Below are positions 52,001 through 61,520 of a stretch of 64,000 nucleotides of DNA, one piece after another. How positions within the stretch are numbered: position 1 is the stretch's first letter; each line of letters starts with the position of its first letter. The stretch is from Rhynchonema sp. JSB1_4. Its lineage: Eukaryota; Nematoda; Chromadorea; Monhysterida; Xyalidae. The position numbers and the translations under genes were made by a program. The stretch is from NCBI GenBank assembly GCA_030248065.1, contig JASAMV010008803.1:1-64000 (forward strand), given 5' to 3'. The notes beneath the pieces were generated by a model. The model searched no databases and was not told where the DNA came from. It was given only the letters and a program-made list of their open reading frames with translations.

Positions 52001-52312
52001 TTTCCCACGCCCATGCAGAACGTGTCTGATGTGGAGCAGGGCAGTGATTGGCCAACGAAACTGCTCGACCATCTACGAACCAATCAGCTTGCAGTGCTGG
52101 ACGCGTGTGCCAAAGTGTTGGACAAGCTCGACACCGAACTGTTGCCCTGTCAGTCAATGGCTGAATTCGCTGACGTTGTTGGTGGGTAAAATATAGAAAT
52201 TTAATTTCGCCTGAGTTTTAAAGGGAACGTACAATACTTCAACCCTTGATTTTCAGGAATTCTGGACAAGATCGGCGATCCCGACGAGTTTATCCGCGGC
52301 ATCGGGGTTTAA
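10003..52312 (+). CDS. UBR4: UBR4 / pushover giant E3 ubiquitin ligase, complete gene in about 100 exons
   Basis: UBR4 is an N-degron-recognising ligase of about 5,000 residues that marks proteins for proteasomal and lysosomal turnover. The first exon (10003-10100, [17 protein letters not shown]) matches the conserved UBR4 N-terminus, and exon 2 (10169-10266) continues with [17 protein letters not shown]. Exons then follow at short intervals with GT and (T)TTTCAG borders to a terminal exon at 52257-52312 that ends [18 protein letters not shown] and TAA. Diagnostic blocks in the family's order include [12 protein letters not shown], the UBR box, [18 protein letters not shown], an acidic stretch, [28 protein letters not shown] … [12 protein letters not shown] and [15 protein letters not shown]. 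No frameshift or internal stop was found in the conserved exons. Exon choice in the poorly conserved 13.3-15.0 and 20-25 kb parts is less sure. Introns carry most of the repeats described below. Confidence 0.95.
17996..18180. repeat. perfect 31-base inverted repeat in a UBR4 intron
   Basis: Positions 17996-18026 (begins GGCAAACCACGCCAACACGA) are the exact reverse complement of 18150-18180, with a 123-base spacer. Similarity stops abruptly outside the arms. It resembles the termini of a small non-autonomous element or a recent inverted duplication. Confidence 0.8.
23467..23662. repeat. inverted-repeat element, GCGTGCAC word, copy 1
   Basis: Its ends are GTTCCGGGTGCAATTCTAGG and, inverted, the matching GGACCCGGTACTGTAC. 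The arms continue through GCTGAAAGTTGAAGTCGCG into an interior made of CGCGTGCACGCG repeats in both orientations. It lies in the UBR4 intron 23035-24082. The second copy is at 46089-46340. Confidence 0.8.
25835..25975. repeat. dispersed intron repeat, copy 2
   Basis: It lies in the UBR4 intron between exons 25575-25742 and about 25998-26156. It shares the ordered blocks described for the copy at 8395-8545, including TTTTGACCAGTGT and CCGATCACCAACTTTGG. A weaker third copy is at about 28975-29110 (ACGCTGGTCAAT … GGCCGATCACCCAGTTT). Isolated ends of the module occur near 13425, 32187, 35010, 38185, 48593, 50629 and 53382. Confidence 0.5.
26435..27026 (+). other. UBR4: UBR box of UBR4
   Basis: Three exons (26435-26555, 26719-26851, 26927-27026) encode the zinc-binding substrate-recognition box. 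The sequence runs [16 protein letters not shown], then [20 protein letters not shown], then [20 protein letters not shown] and GARQ. All Cys and His positions expected of a type-1 N-degron UBR box are present. The following exon turns Ser/Arg-rich ([12 protein letters not shown]), as in other UBR4 proteins. Two copies of GTGAAACATCA flank this region, one in the intron at 26875 and one inside the exon at 26958. Confidence 0.95.
28287..32070 (+). other. UBR4: UBR4 beta-propeller-like and following conserved region
   Basis: Exons at about 28287-28435, 28510-28602 ([17 protein letters not shown]), 28695-28845 ([13 protein letters not shown]), 29179-29298, 29359-29475 ([15 protein letters not shown]), 29888-30103, 30710-30839 and 30901-31013 ([18 protein letters not shown]) are beta-rich with repeated Gly-Asp turns, in line with the propeller of UBR4. 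Exons 31074-31191, about 31388-31579 and about 31897-32070 ([16 protein letters not shown]) follow and match the next conserved block of the family. Confidence 0.8.
34632..34948 (+). other. UBR4: acidic tract of UBR4
   Basis: Exons 34632-34725 and 34814-34948 encode long runs of Asp and Glu (for example [19 protein letters not shown], then [12 protein letters not shown]) followed by a Gln/Leu/Ala stretch. UBR4 proteins carry an acidic low-complexity linker at a comparable place, after the KRH-type basic patch that is seen here in exon 34038-34189. It is probably disordered. The GAC/GAT/GAA/GAG mix argues against a recent codon expansion. Confidence 0.85.
40532..40697. repeat. small palindromic element (MITE-like) in a UBR4 intron
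   Basis: The left arm (ACAAGCTAATAAAAATTCGG … GCGCAAGTCGGTCGTTAT) and right arm (ATAATGACCGACTTGCGCAT … TTATTGTATTAGCTGTG) are about 45 bases long and roughly 88% complementary. A 75-base centre separates them. It has no coding capacity. Confidence 0.65.
41500..41830. other. strand-asymmetric pyrimidine-rich tract in a UBR4 intron
   Basis: The tract is T/C-rich with long T runs and clusters such as CCCCCATTCCCCCATTCCCC, unlike any neighbouring intron. A plus-strand frame of 138 residues across it is Phe/Ser/Pro low-complexity and is not a gene. It could be a genuine polypyrimidine tract or a poorly resolved assembly patch. Confidence 0.6.
46089..46340. repeat. inverted-repeat element, GCGTGCAC word, copy 2
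   Basis: It starts GTACAGTACCGGGTGCAATT and ends with its near-exact inverse at 46340. Arms of about 50 bases match copy 1. The interior holds more GCGTGCAC units than copy 1, so the word array has changed length while the arms stayed alike. It sits in the UBR4 intron between exons about 45878-46018 and about 46354-46437. Confidence 0.85.
47583..49153 (+). other. UBR4: conserved C-terminal helical region of UBR4
   Basis: Exons 47583-47711 ([30 protein letters not shown]), 47771-47941 ([20 protein letters not shown] … [19 protein letters not shown]), 48069-48150, 48367-48515, 48781-48889 and 48955-49153 form one of the most conserved parts of the family. Sequence is intact throughout. The order and spacing match UBR4 from other animals as I know it. 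Confidence 0.9.
50272..51280 (+). other. UBR4: UBR4 hemi-RING catalytic zinc finger
   Basis: Exon 50272-50407 gives [18 protein letters not shown]. The exon from 50745 gives [14 protein letters not shown] and then [19 protein letters not shown]. Exon 50941-51086 gives [17 protein letters not shown]. Together they carry the Cys and His residues of the hemi-RING that recruits the E2 in UBR4; published work places it next to the UZI helical domain. Exon 50120-50209 just before is Lys/Met/Gln-rich ([14 protein letters not shown]), as in the family. All expected ligands are present, so the ligase should be active. Confidence 0.9.
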
Positions 52313-52691
52313 ACGAAACGTGCTGGGGTCTTGTTGTTATTCTTGTGTCGATTATTATTTCGTTATGATTTACAACAATTTGTGAGTTTAAAGATGGTTA
52401 ATTTAGGTTATTGCTCTGAATTCTTTTGCTTGAAATGACACTTTATACCATGCTCTGGTTGTTGTTTCATCTTGTCATCTAATCATGTCTAAATTGGGGT
52501 GAAATGAGAATTTACAGTTTTTGTTAGCGTTTAGTTTGAGAGAGGCATCTTTTTTGTTTGTCTGTCATGCGCCTAGTCCAAATATAACGTTATTTACTTA
52601 ATCCAGCTTTTGCAACACTATTGTCGCATACCTTTTTTGTCGTGTCATTCTGCAGTTTCAATGTTGACGAAATGACAGCATAGATCGTTGA

Positions 52692-52697
52692 AATAAA
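52692..52697 (+). terminator. poly(A) signal AATAAA, 3' end of UBR4
   Basis: A canonical AATAAA lies 380 bases after the UBR4 stop, in A/T-rich sequence with no competing hexamer seen nearer. The 52313-52700 stretch contains no other feature and is taken as 3' UTR. Confidence 0.55.
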
Positions 52698-52929
52698 TTT
52701 AAACTTGTTGTATCGGTGAGAGACTGCGAGTACTGCGACAGTACGCAAATGTTAGCCAGCATTATTCAACGAAAATGTTTTAAAGTTGAAATGAGATGCT
52801 TTCTAATGAATTTCAAAATATTGATCTGCACTCCGTTCACCGCTCTAATATCTCTTCCACCAAACAAACCCTTCAAGCAGGACGCGCCTGGCAGCTGAAG
52901 TTGCGTTTGACGAGTGTTGCACTGGACTC

Positions 52930-53651
52930 TTATTTTTTAATGGAAATTGTGTTTCCAACCCACCAAATCTTACAGTACTCTTCGCTGTGACCGTGACCCC
53001 AAAGGCACATCAGCATGCAGTCCTCGTGGTTCATTTTAAGCATGTAACAGCTGAAACTCCAAGGTGCTAAGATGTTGGTGAACTTCATTGAAAAAATGCG
53101 GTCAGACGTTCTGAGGTGGTCGACAGGATCTGTGGTGGCCGGGCAATTGAGCAAAGCACGTTTGGGCAAGACCACCTCAGCAAGAAAGAAGGGAAGAGCC
53201 ATTGGTTTTTATGTTCTGCTCTTTTGGCCCTTGCTCTTTTTCACTTGCTCAAATGTGCTTTGCTCAACTGCCCGTCGGCCGAGTTGCATCGCTGTGGTTG
53301 GTCGCAACTTTTACCCGGATCGATATTCATTGCATCAACTGCCGAAGTTTCAAAAAATGCACGTGGCCAACGTAGATGTGACCCGATCACCAACTCTGGA
53401 CTGGCCCAAGACTGGTGACGATCAAAAATTAAGTTTTTTTCGTCAATTCACTAACCCGTACTCGAGTTCACAATCGAAGGATTGTGGATCGATATTGGGA
53501 TATTCCTTCTCGTACATATACTTGGCACACATTCACTCATGCACTCTTCGTACGTGTGCACTTTGTGGCTTTGTATTGCGGGAACGCCCCAAGCACCATG
53601 AACACAGTAATCGCCCGTTTTCAATGCAGCTGTTAACAGTAGAAGATGCAA
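52930..53651 (-). CDS. secreted cysteine-rich, PAN/Apple-like gene (partial model)
   Basis: One exon begins after TTATTTTCAG at 53651 and ends at a GTTAGT donor after 53456. It encodes a hydrophobic stretch (LHLLLLTAALKTG) and then YCVHGAWGVPAIQSH and HTYEECMSECVPSIC. A second coding block, 52936 to 53050, follows GTTTCAG and reads CYMLKMNHEDCMLMCLWGHG … EEYC to a TAA. The recurring pattern of an aromatic, Thr or Asn-His-Glu-x-Cys, three residues, Cys is what PAN/Apple domains show. Direct joining of the two exons is out of phase and would stop after eight codons, so an intermediate exon or a different donor is needed. Function is unknown; probably extracellular. Confidence 0.4.
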
Positions 53652-53994
53652 CTGAAAATAATTGGACAACACGCGAAACTAACGAACTTTAAAATCAAAA
53701 AATCAATTTGTTATTTAGTGATAAAGAACGGTATAAAATACACACTCATTGTCGTTTCCATTTTTGACAAAATTGGAGATTTAGACGTCCCGACGAGTGT
53801 GCTACAACGGCATTAAAATATGGCTGTTGCTCGTTCCCAAACCAAATAATATTTAACTTACACCGACAAAGCTTTTTCCCCGTGGATATTGCACGAGACT
53901 CTAAAGATGGATGGCCCAAGTGTTACGTTTCTGCACAGTTTCCTATACCCACAGGGCGTTCTTGACAAAAACGAACCCAAGATCATCTTTTTCG

Positions 53995-54102
53995 TTACCC
54001 TCGAATGTTTTGATACGTGAAATGTGCAGCTCTTTCAGCGTTGTGTAGATGTTTCAGGGCCATATCGAAGATGTTTGCGTCGCGTGGTAGAGCGGTAAAC
54101 AT
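53995..54102 (-). CDS. short open frame with coding character, unknown
   Basis: ATG at 54102 opens MFTALPRDANIFDMALKHLH and continues NAERAAHFTYQNIRG to TAA. A GTAACG near the end could be a donor. In another frame the same strand reads TLKELHISRIKTFEGNEKDD to a stop, so the true frame is uncertain. I report it only because both stretches look protein-like. No family was recognised. Confidence 0.22.
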   Translation of the reverse strand: MFTALPRDANIFDMALKHLHNAERAAHFTYQNIRG

Positions 54103-54457
54103 GAACCACAGTGAACGTCGTCAGCGCCAACTGCACGTTGAAAATCTTTCTTGGCCCTGAGTGTTTTGGACCAAGCTCAGTTACAGTGTCAAGTTTTATT
54201 GAAATTGTCTAAGATCGCATATATACGGCGGGGACCCTTTCAATGACAACCCAGGGCCAAGCGACAATACTGAAGGTGCTCATGTAGATATGAACACGTT
54301 TTGTTGTTGTTGTTATTGTTGTCAAAGCGGGAAACCGGATAACTCATGCTTGCTTTTTTACTATGAAATTTGACTATAATGTTCAATGATCACAAAAACA
54401 TCGATCAAACGATATAAAACACGGTAAAACTGTCAGAATTAATGTTTGAAAAATTGC

Positions 54458-55911
54458 TTTCAGGAACAAACGCGAGCTTGTGCCGACTTAGGCCGATCTC
54501 ACAATGCAGCGCGTTAGCGTGTTAGCGCGTTAGCGCATTAGCGTGTTGCTGATTAGAGTGCACGCTTTTCACGCACGCTTTTGCACTCACAATGGAAATT
54601 AGAAAAAGCGCGTTAGCGCGCGCGCTTATCAGCGACACGCTAACGCGCCAACGCGCTAAAACGCTAATCAGCAAAACGCGTTTGCACTCACAATGGAAAT
54701 TTAATCCGGGCATAGTTCAGTGCAGAATTTTTTGTTTCGTTTCATTGAATTGTATTGCTTGTCTGCTTTTTTTGTGTCGCCAACACACGAATTGTCATGT
54801 TTTGCATTTTTTTTCTGACAGATCGGATTACAGTTTTCAACAACAAACAAGGACAGGCTATAATGTGACATCATACAGAATGACTTGAAAACAGGCAGAG
54901 ATGAGTAACAAAGATCACAATTTCATCAGTCCGAGTCCGATTCTGAATTCGAGCTGGAATCTGAGCTGACCAAATCATAAGCAAATCATGCATGAAGCAC
55001 AGTTTCTTGAAACATCGGACAACAGCGGCAGCCGTCCACAATCATCGGCGAGCACCAGTTCGGCCACGGTGCCGGATTCGGCAAGCGAAGAATACCAGTA
55101 CTTGCAACCCATGACAAAACATGACTGATTTTGCTTGTCTGACTGGATTGCATTTTGTGCTGTTGTAGTGACCAAATCTTCACGTCGTCTGTCGCCACCC
55201 GGCATGTGTATAATTTGATGCGTTTATGTGCAACTGTTGTTGATGTGCATATTGCTGTTCAGCAGAAATGAAATCATTATCATACATACTGTACAAAATG
55301 GAGATTGAAGTCATGAGAGAGAGTTTATTGTAAATTCTCGTAATCGAGTTTCATGCAAACATTTCGGTTTGACTTTTCTACGATTTGATAGTCACATTGT
55401 AATCACAGCGCCAGAGCAAGCACAGTGCACGGATCCGGGAAACGTTCTGTTTTTGTCTTCCTTTGATAATGCAAAGCAAGCACATGTGCACACCTCTTCT
55501 TCACAAGAGACGGGCAATACCACACAAAAATGTTTCGCAGCACTTCCCCATGTGTACATTATTTTAAAAAATTATAAACTACGTGCACGCTAACGCGCCA
55601 ACGCGCTAATCAGCTTTGCATTGTGAGTGCAAAAGCGCGTTGCGGATCAGCGCGTTAGCGTGCCAGAAAACTTGGTCGCACGCTAACGCGCTTGCATTGT
55701 GAGATCGGCCTTAAGATCGCCCTTTTGATCAGGCAAATGCTACCAAACACCGCACACATCGTGACAAAAAACAGTGCGCTGAAAAGTCACACTTTGTGAA
55801 ACATTTCGCACGTGGGTGTTGGCAGTTGAGCTGGTTGGATTCCCACTAAATGCTGTTGCCTGATCAAAAGGGTGAGCGTAAGTCGGCACAAGCTCGCGTT
55901 TGTTCCTGAAA
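54458..55911. mobile_element. 1.45-kb terminal-inverted-repeat element, GCGTTAGC word, nested
   Basis: A perfect 33-base inverted repeat bounds it (54458-54490, begins TTTCAGGAACAAACGCGAGC; inverse at 55879-55911). Inside lies a second pair of inverted ends (TTAGGCCGATCTCACAATGC at 54489; inverse at about 55681-55712). Iterated GCGTTAGCG / CGCTAACGC arrays occur at 54500-54670 and 55583-55700. A third inverted pair (CGCCCTTTTGATCAGGCAA, 55716-55734, with TTGCCTGATCAAAAGGGTG near 55857) lies between the inner and outer right ends. The 54.7-55.6 kb core has one minus-strand frame of 76 residues but no transposase motif that I can see. Confidence 0.8.
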
Positions 55912-55966
55912 ACAAATTTTAAAAAATAATTGTGACAATTTTAACGTGTTTTATGTTGTCTGAACC

Positions 55967-56729
55967 AGGGCTCGCGCGGGAAATTTTGTTGAAGAACGGG
56001 AAAAGTTGTGGAAATTTTCCGTTTTCCCCAAGGGTCCGGGAATTCTTGCGGGAAATGGAAGTTTGGAATTTTGAAGGACGGGAAATGCCGCGGGAAATGG
56101 TTTTCAGAATTTTGAAGGACGGGAAATTGCGGGAAAAGGCCTATTTCCCGCCGGAAATTTCCCGCGGGAAATGCGGGAAAACGGGAAATGCGGGAAAACG
56201 GGAAATTTCCCGCGCAAAATTGGCATTTCCCTTAAATTTCCCTCTGAAAATAAGAATTTCCCGTAAATTTCCCGCGAAAAACCGATATTTCCCGTAAATT
56301 TCCCGCCCTCGTTTTTGGTTTGATCAGTTACTAACGCAATAGCTGGCCCTTATAAGCGTTAAGTCAATTGCTCAGGGTCGTGATCTTCATGAACAAGTCT
56401 GAAAAAGACAAAAAGTCTATTTCCAATCCATACTGAAGAAGGAAAGCCAACAGAAGATGATCTGATCGTCTCGATTTCCCGTTTCCCGCGGGAAATTTCA
56501 CGGGAACTACTGACGGGAATTCCCGCGCGGGAAATGGTCGAAGGACGGGAAAAAGCGGGAAACGGCCGATTTCCCGTGGGAAATTTCCCGCAGGAATTTT
56601 CAGGCACTATTTCCCGCGGGAAATGCCACTATCCAAAACTTTTCCCGGGAAACGGGGACGGGAAATTTCCCGCAAATTTCCCTCCCTCCCGCGAAATTCC
56701 GAAATTCCGAAATTTCCCGCGCGAGCCCT
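55967..56729. mobile_element. inverted-repeat element built of GGGAAATTTCCC words
   Basis: It begins AGGGCTCGCGCGGGAAATTT and ends with the exact inverse at 56729. The interior is filled with GGGAAAT, CGGGAAA, ATTTCCCGC and their complements, both at its left (55970-56310) and right (56470-56729). A non-repetitive centre of about 160 bases separates them. No coding capacity was recognised. Confidence 0.75.
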
Positions 56730-57227
56730 ACTCCAGATTACTGCTCTGCATAGCGAATGTAAGTTAACGACCGCGTCGCTATATAAAGAGTAGACTGTAC
56801 ATACTACCGTGTTGCCTTCATCATAAATGAAAATACTTTTTGTTATGAGGCGCTTAGTTCCTTGCAGTGAACCACGAACGCAGCGCTTCAAAGTTTGGCA
56901 TGGCATGACACACAAAAACAATAACAGCCGCAACATTACGCGCAGTCCCACCTTGCTGTATCAAGGTTCTTCGGTTCTTCAACGGCAACTTCCGTTCTTT
57001 TGCTTATTTTCATAATAAATTCTTAGAAATGTGCTGATAATCATTCATCGGTCGAGCCTGGACACGAAAATTGACAGATAATGACTGGAAAGACTGTTTC
57101 TAAGCGCCCATCAGTTACTAAAATGTCTTCAGTGAAAGCAGCATGTTTCATTACCTACGGGAGCACATTTTAATGCTTTGATCATGTTTTGGAAACAAAT
57201 TATAAGCTTCTGAACATGCACCTCCAT

Positions 57228-57470
57228 TGCTAACCCGCAAAAAAATTAGAACCAGTCCTAATCGTAAAAAGCGGAGTAGCGGACCCGTAAAAACCCGCTA
57301 ACCCGCGAATTTACATGACATTGTGAAACACACGCGGGAGCGGATTAGCGGGTTTTACCCGCAACCCGCTAATCCGCTTTTTAGGTTGTGAGAGCAAAAA
57401 GCGGGCGCATCTCGTCCGCTAATCCGCTAACCCGCTAATCCGCGTGCTATTTGAGACCGGCCGTAGTGAT
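57228..57470. repeat. iterated GCGGATTAGCGGG element
   Basis: Words CGCTAACCCGC, GCGGATTAGCGGG and CGCTAATCCGC alternate in both orientations. The right boundary (TTTGAGACCGGCCGTAG) is, when inverted, GGCCGGTCTCAAA, very close to GGCCGATCTCACA at the inner ends of the 54.5-kb element. No clear terminal inverted repeat was found at its left end. Confidence 0.6.
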
Positions 57471-58426
57471 TTGCGGAATCCTACGAAACTCAGCTGGCTG
57501 CGAAAGCTGCGCGCGCTTTACCGATCAGGCAACGCGTTTGAAAAGTTTCTACCATAGTGAACGTTTGACTGTGGTCAAAATCAAAACTATTGCAAGTCAG
57601 TGAGGAATCCAGGTTTTGGCCAACGGAGGGGCCAAATCCAAAAAGTCATTTTTATCTAGTGCTTGTTCCATTTTTGAAAATCATTTTTATCCAGTGTTTT
57701 TTACACCAAATTTTTTACAAAATGTGACAGGCGCGCCTGATTCGTTGCCACATGTTTCAAAACATTTCGAAAGCAAAAGAAAGAGAAATTGGGCGTCTTT
57801 ATGCATTGTCAGTTTCTCCTTCTTTTCTTTTTGAAAAGTTTCGAAGCGCGTGGAACCGTTAGCAGGCGTCTTATGAGCTCGTGGTTTAACTATACTGAGA
57901 TTAGGTGGCTACTAAAGTTGAAAATGTTCGTGTCCCTTACGCGTCTGCTGCTCGTGGATTGTGTGCTTTTGACACAACGATGATATAACACAGACCAAAG
58001 CAGCGCTGAACGGCTGAACGAGAGCGAACACCAGCGACGAAAAAATCGAGTTGGTTTGCGACTTTATGCTCCCAGAAAGTTACGAAATATACACATACCG
58101 TAGGTATATACATACATGCATCACCTTTGAGTTACACGAATTTCGCCAGGTGGGTGCAAAGTGTGGGTTAGTAAGTAAACACGTCCCATTTTCCGAGTGA
58201 TTGGTTCTGATGCGCCGGAAATTTCAATTTTACTGTTTTTGGCCTTTTAAAATCGTTCAAATGCAAAGACAGTCTGCAATTAGCCCAACTTTAAAAGTAT
58301 TGTGTCTACAAATGTGACCTGAAAACACATTGAAGTTGCCATAGCGTCACTAGGCCAGTTTCAACAATGAAAACTTTTCTACGAATTACGAGCTACTGTA
58401 ATATAAATCCGAAAATAGACTTCCCG
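57471..58426. other. intergenic, no gene recognised
   Basis: The stretch is A/T-rich with short overlapping open frames and no splice-linked exons. A TACATAC-type tract lies near 58104-58116; another at 58994-59035 (ACATACAGTATGTATGTACA) follows the same dispersed pattern. Confidence 0.4.
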
Positions 58427-59568
58427 TCAGGCACACAGATGGCACGCTTTGCGGCAGTGTGTGCGCATGTAGGCAGGATTCTTGGTGCATTCGGTTTTGA
58501 CTGCGCACATGTTACAGCTTGCATGGCTTGTTGAAACAGGCTGCAATCAAAGTGTGTGAGAATTTCGTATGCCCCATTTTAGTGCAATTCAGTAAAAACT
58601 AAAAGGCTAACCGTCGCTAAACATGCAACTCCGACCGACTCAAATGCTGCACATACACGAATACGAGACACACACACGTTCACTAATTCAGCTTGCAGAC
58701 ATTGATGCGCAAAGGTCATTGATGCGCACATATGAATTTTGTCCTTTCTTGCTATGGTTCAGCCAATTTCGAGATCGTATTTGCCTAAATTTAGCGATAG
58801 CCTAAGCCTGATCATACCTACCTAGTGCTACATACCTGCAAATAACTCACGCGCGTCAGTGACCTGCGCGCGCTCGTGACAAAAGCGCGTCAAAGCTACG
58901 CGCGCATCAATGGCATGAGGTCAACAGTTGAGTGGATAAAATTTCGGAGACGTGTTGTGTGCGCATCGGAGTCGCATGACACCTTAGTTGAACTATACAT
59001 ATACCTACATACAGTATGTATGTACAGTATATACTAACCAGGTCTCGATGTCGTTGGTATGACGCCCGGTGAGTGACATTGTCCGCACGAGGCTTTGCAA
59101 TATCTGAGCATGTACTCAGGACTGTTCAGACATTCGCCATGCGCTGCCCAGCGATGACAATTGGAATCGGTATCATGACAGGACGGCTGGACGGGAAACG
59201 GGAACGGCATCGGGACCGGATGCACATGTGGATGTCTGGCGGGAACAAATGTTTGTTTCGGTGTGATATTATGGAAGAGTGGTATGACCACAAAGTGCAG
59301 TCATCAAATTCAAAGCACAACGTTTATGGTTGGATGATTTGGCAGCGTGCAATCTTTGCTTGGGATTGTTTTTGCGTACCTGGCTATCATCGCTAGTCAT
59401 TTATGAGCCAAATGAAAGTTTATCACGTTTTTACAGAGTGTTGCAGTTTTGACTTACTGTGTGTGCCAAACTGCATACAATCAGAGCTGACCACGAAGTT
59501 GCCCAGCGGGTCGCCGACCCGACCGCAACGTGCACCAGCACACACGCGCAAAGTACAGCTGGCAACAT
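58427..59568 (-). CDS. ShKT-domain secreted protein, second domain frameshifted
   Basis: A candidate first exon (59458-59568) encodes MLPAVLCACVLVHVAVGSA, a good signal peptide, and ends at GTAAGT. The next exon ends at 59039 and encodes a Pro/His-rich linker followed by a complete six-Cys ShKT domain (CHDTDSNCHRWAAHGEC … YCKASCGQC). The last exon (58427-58540) encodes most of a second ShKT domain. Compared base by base with the paralogue at 60409-60521, it carries one extra base near its start. The expected phase therefore runs into a stop after ten codons, before the domain. The Trp of the domain is also changed to Cys. The link between signal exon and first domain is not phase-proven. ShKT proteins in nematodes are mostly extracellular; a toxin role is not implied. 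Confidence 0.55.
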
Positions 59569-60408
59569 TACCAGTTGGTTGATTACTTGTTTGAAATTAG
59601 GATGTTTTTATACACCTGGAATCGTCATCGGAATTAAGCTGTAACTTCCTACCGATTACTTTGACTCAAAACTCTGTAACGCACAACGCCTTGGCTGGCT
59701 ATATAGCAACTCGGACAACAAGTATAGCATCAAAATTGATGATGTGCGTTATGTACGCGCACATGACAGACAAGTCAGTCAATAATTGCTTCATTTGTAA
59801 TTTTAATTTGCGAAAAATGGGCATAATTCGTGGAAGTTCATGCACATGATGTGAACCGGGCAAAAATTGTCGATGATGAGCAGACCAGGGCTAGATGCGC
59901 TCAAACTCAAAAACTCAAAAAGCCGTGTTCACTCGTCTGTTGTGACCTATCAATGCAGGCAAAATGCAAGGAATTGTTTAACAACAAATATGCAAAAACA
60001 AAATTGAAATTACCCTACAAACACAATTTAGGCGTGTGCATTTGTAACGTCTTCGCTCTGTGTCGCTTTTGCCGTCGTAAAATATGCATGTTGGAACAGT
60101 TATCCATGCGAATGTAGTCGTGTTCCATTTTTTCGAGGACTGATTACCAAAAACCACAAGCATAACGATTTTCGACCATTTCTCATAGTCATTTTAATCT
60201 TATAACCATCATAGTCATTTTAATCGAATGGAAAGGCAGCTTGCAGTGAGGTTAGATCGTCAGCGAATAGGAAAGCAGTTGAGTACAACAGGTTGCACAG
60301 GAGAGAGACGATGACAAGCCAGTTTTTTCAGCGAGTTTAGCAAATTCGGAAAACGTTGCATGTTTGAGTATCGGGTGACCATTATTAAACAGATTATTAT
60401 TATTCGTT
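59569..60408. other. intergenic between the two ShKT genes
   Basis: No domain-bearing frame was seen on either strand. It should hold the promoter of the left ShKT gene and the 3' UTR of the right one. A short direct repeat (CATAGTCATTTTAATC) occurs at 60185 and 60208. Confidence 0.4.
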
Positions 60409-61227
60409 TCAAGGACACAAATGGCACGCTCTACGACAGTGCGTGTGCATGTACGCCGGATTCTTTCTGCATTCGGTTGCAACTGCCCAGGCGTCACAGT
60501 TGTAGTGTTTGTTGTCGCAGGCTGCAACATAAACGGAAGTAGTAGCGACATTGTCAAATTTTGGGACAAAATCCGGAAAGCGCCTCGTCAACTGGTGATA
60601 AATCTTATGAGCCCAAAGAAATCTACGACCGCGGCTCAAGTTGCTGAAGGCCAACAAAAAACTTGCATGCCACCAGAGCACAGCATACATCTCACTCAAG
60701 CTTATCATGAGATTTTCTTAAATGGCGCGCATAAAATACGACTCACAGGAAAAACGGTAGGTACGTATGTATACTAGTTCACATACCAGGTTACCAACCA
60801 ATACGCGCGTTATTGACTTACGCGCACGAAAAAGGCGTGCAAAACCCGTTTTCAAAGTCTCACCCAACAATAAATATTTAATCTGACGATCTTAGTTGAT
60901 GTAAAGAAGACCTACATACATACATGCGAATTTGTCGACATTATGCTAACCAGGCATGGGTGCTGGTGGTGCATGGGGGACGGCAATAACTACCGCGGGT
61001 CCACGGCATTGTCCGCAGGCCGCTTTGCAATGACCCAACATGTACATCGGGTTTTTGACACATTCACCGCGCGCCGCCCAGGAGGGACATTGCGAATTGA
61101 CGTCGGTACAGGGCATAGGCATCGGCATCGGCATCGGCTTAGGTTTTCTGCGTAGATAAATTTCGCTTTCGTTTAGTGATGAATTAGTCAACAGTGAACG
61201 TGAAACACGACTATCAGTGTGCTCCAT
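60409..61227 (-). CDS. two-domain ShKT (SXC) protein, paralogue of the 58.4-59.6 kb gene
   Basis: Exons 60951-61227 and 60409-60521 sum to 390 bases (129 residues and stop) with matching phase. The first exon has a basic linker, a Pro-Met repeat (PKPMPMPMPMP) and a complete ShKT domain (CTDVNSQCPSWAARGEC … HCKAACGQC). The second encodes another complete domain (CDNKHYNCDAWAVATEC … HCRRACHLC) and ends in TGA. Both exons use the same splice phases and border bases as the neighbour gene, so the pair arose by tandem duplication. ATG at 61227 lacks a signal peptide; TTTTAG just upstream suggests an unseen first exon supplying one. Confidence 0.7.
61112..61140. repeat. coding GGCATC hexamer microsatellite
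   Basis: GGCATC units repeat on the plus strand and encode the Met-Pro repeat of the ShKT gene on the minus strand. The paralogue has an interrupted counterpart (GGCATCGGGACCGG at about 59208). Confidence 0.65.
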
Positions 61228-61520
61228 ACTAAAAAGTTTTTAACTTGGTCTTACATCCACATGGCATCCGAATGAGTGTGATTTTTTCTTGAACACCCTT
61301 CACTGTAGGTAATTGCATACTCACTTCACACCAGTGCAAAAGTTCTACCCCGAGAAAAAACCGTGACCGGCCTAAAAATTGCTCACGCATTTTTTGTCTT
61401 ATCGTTGCCAAGTGGTTCCCCAGCCCAGTCCAACTGCAGTCATTGTTTTCAAAACTATACACGCACAGTAGGTATCTTTACAATCATTAATGCCAAAAAT
61501 TAATCCAAAAAGTAACATTC

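Noticed and set aside
54975..55205. 76-residue frame inside the 1.45-kb inverted-repeat element
   Set aside because: Considered as a transposase remnant, but no catalytic motif is visible and a second phase is equally open.
58427..61227. Calling the ShKT genes toxins
   Set aside because: The domain is widespread in nematode extracellular enzymes and structural proteins; nothing here shows toxicity.
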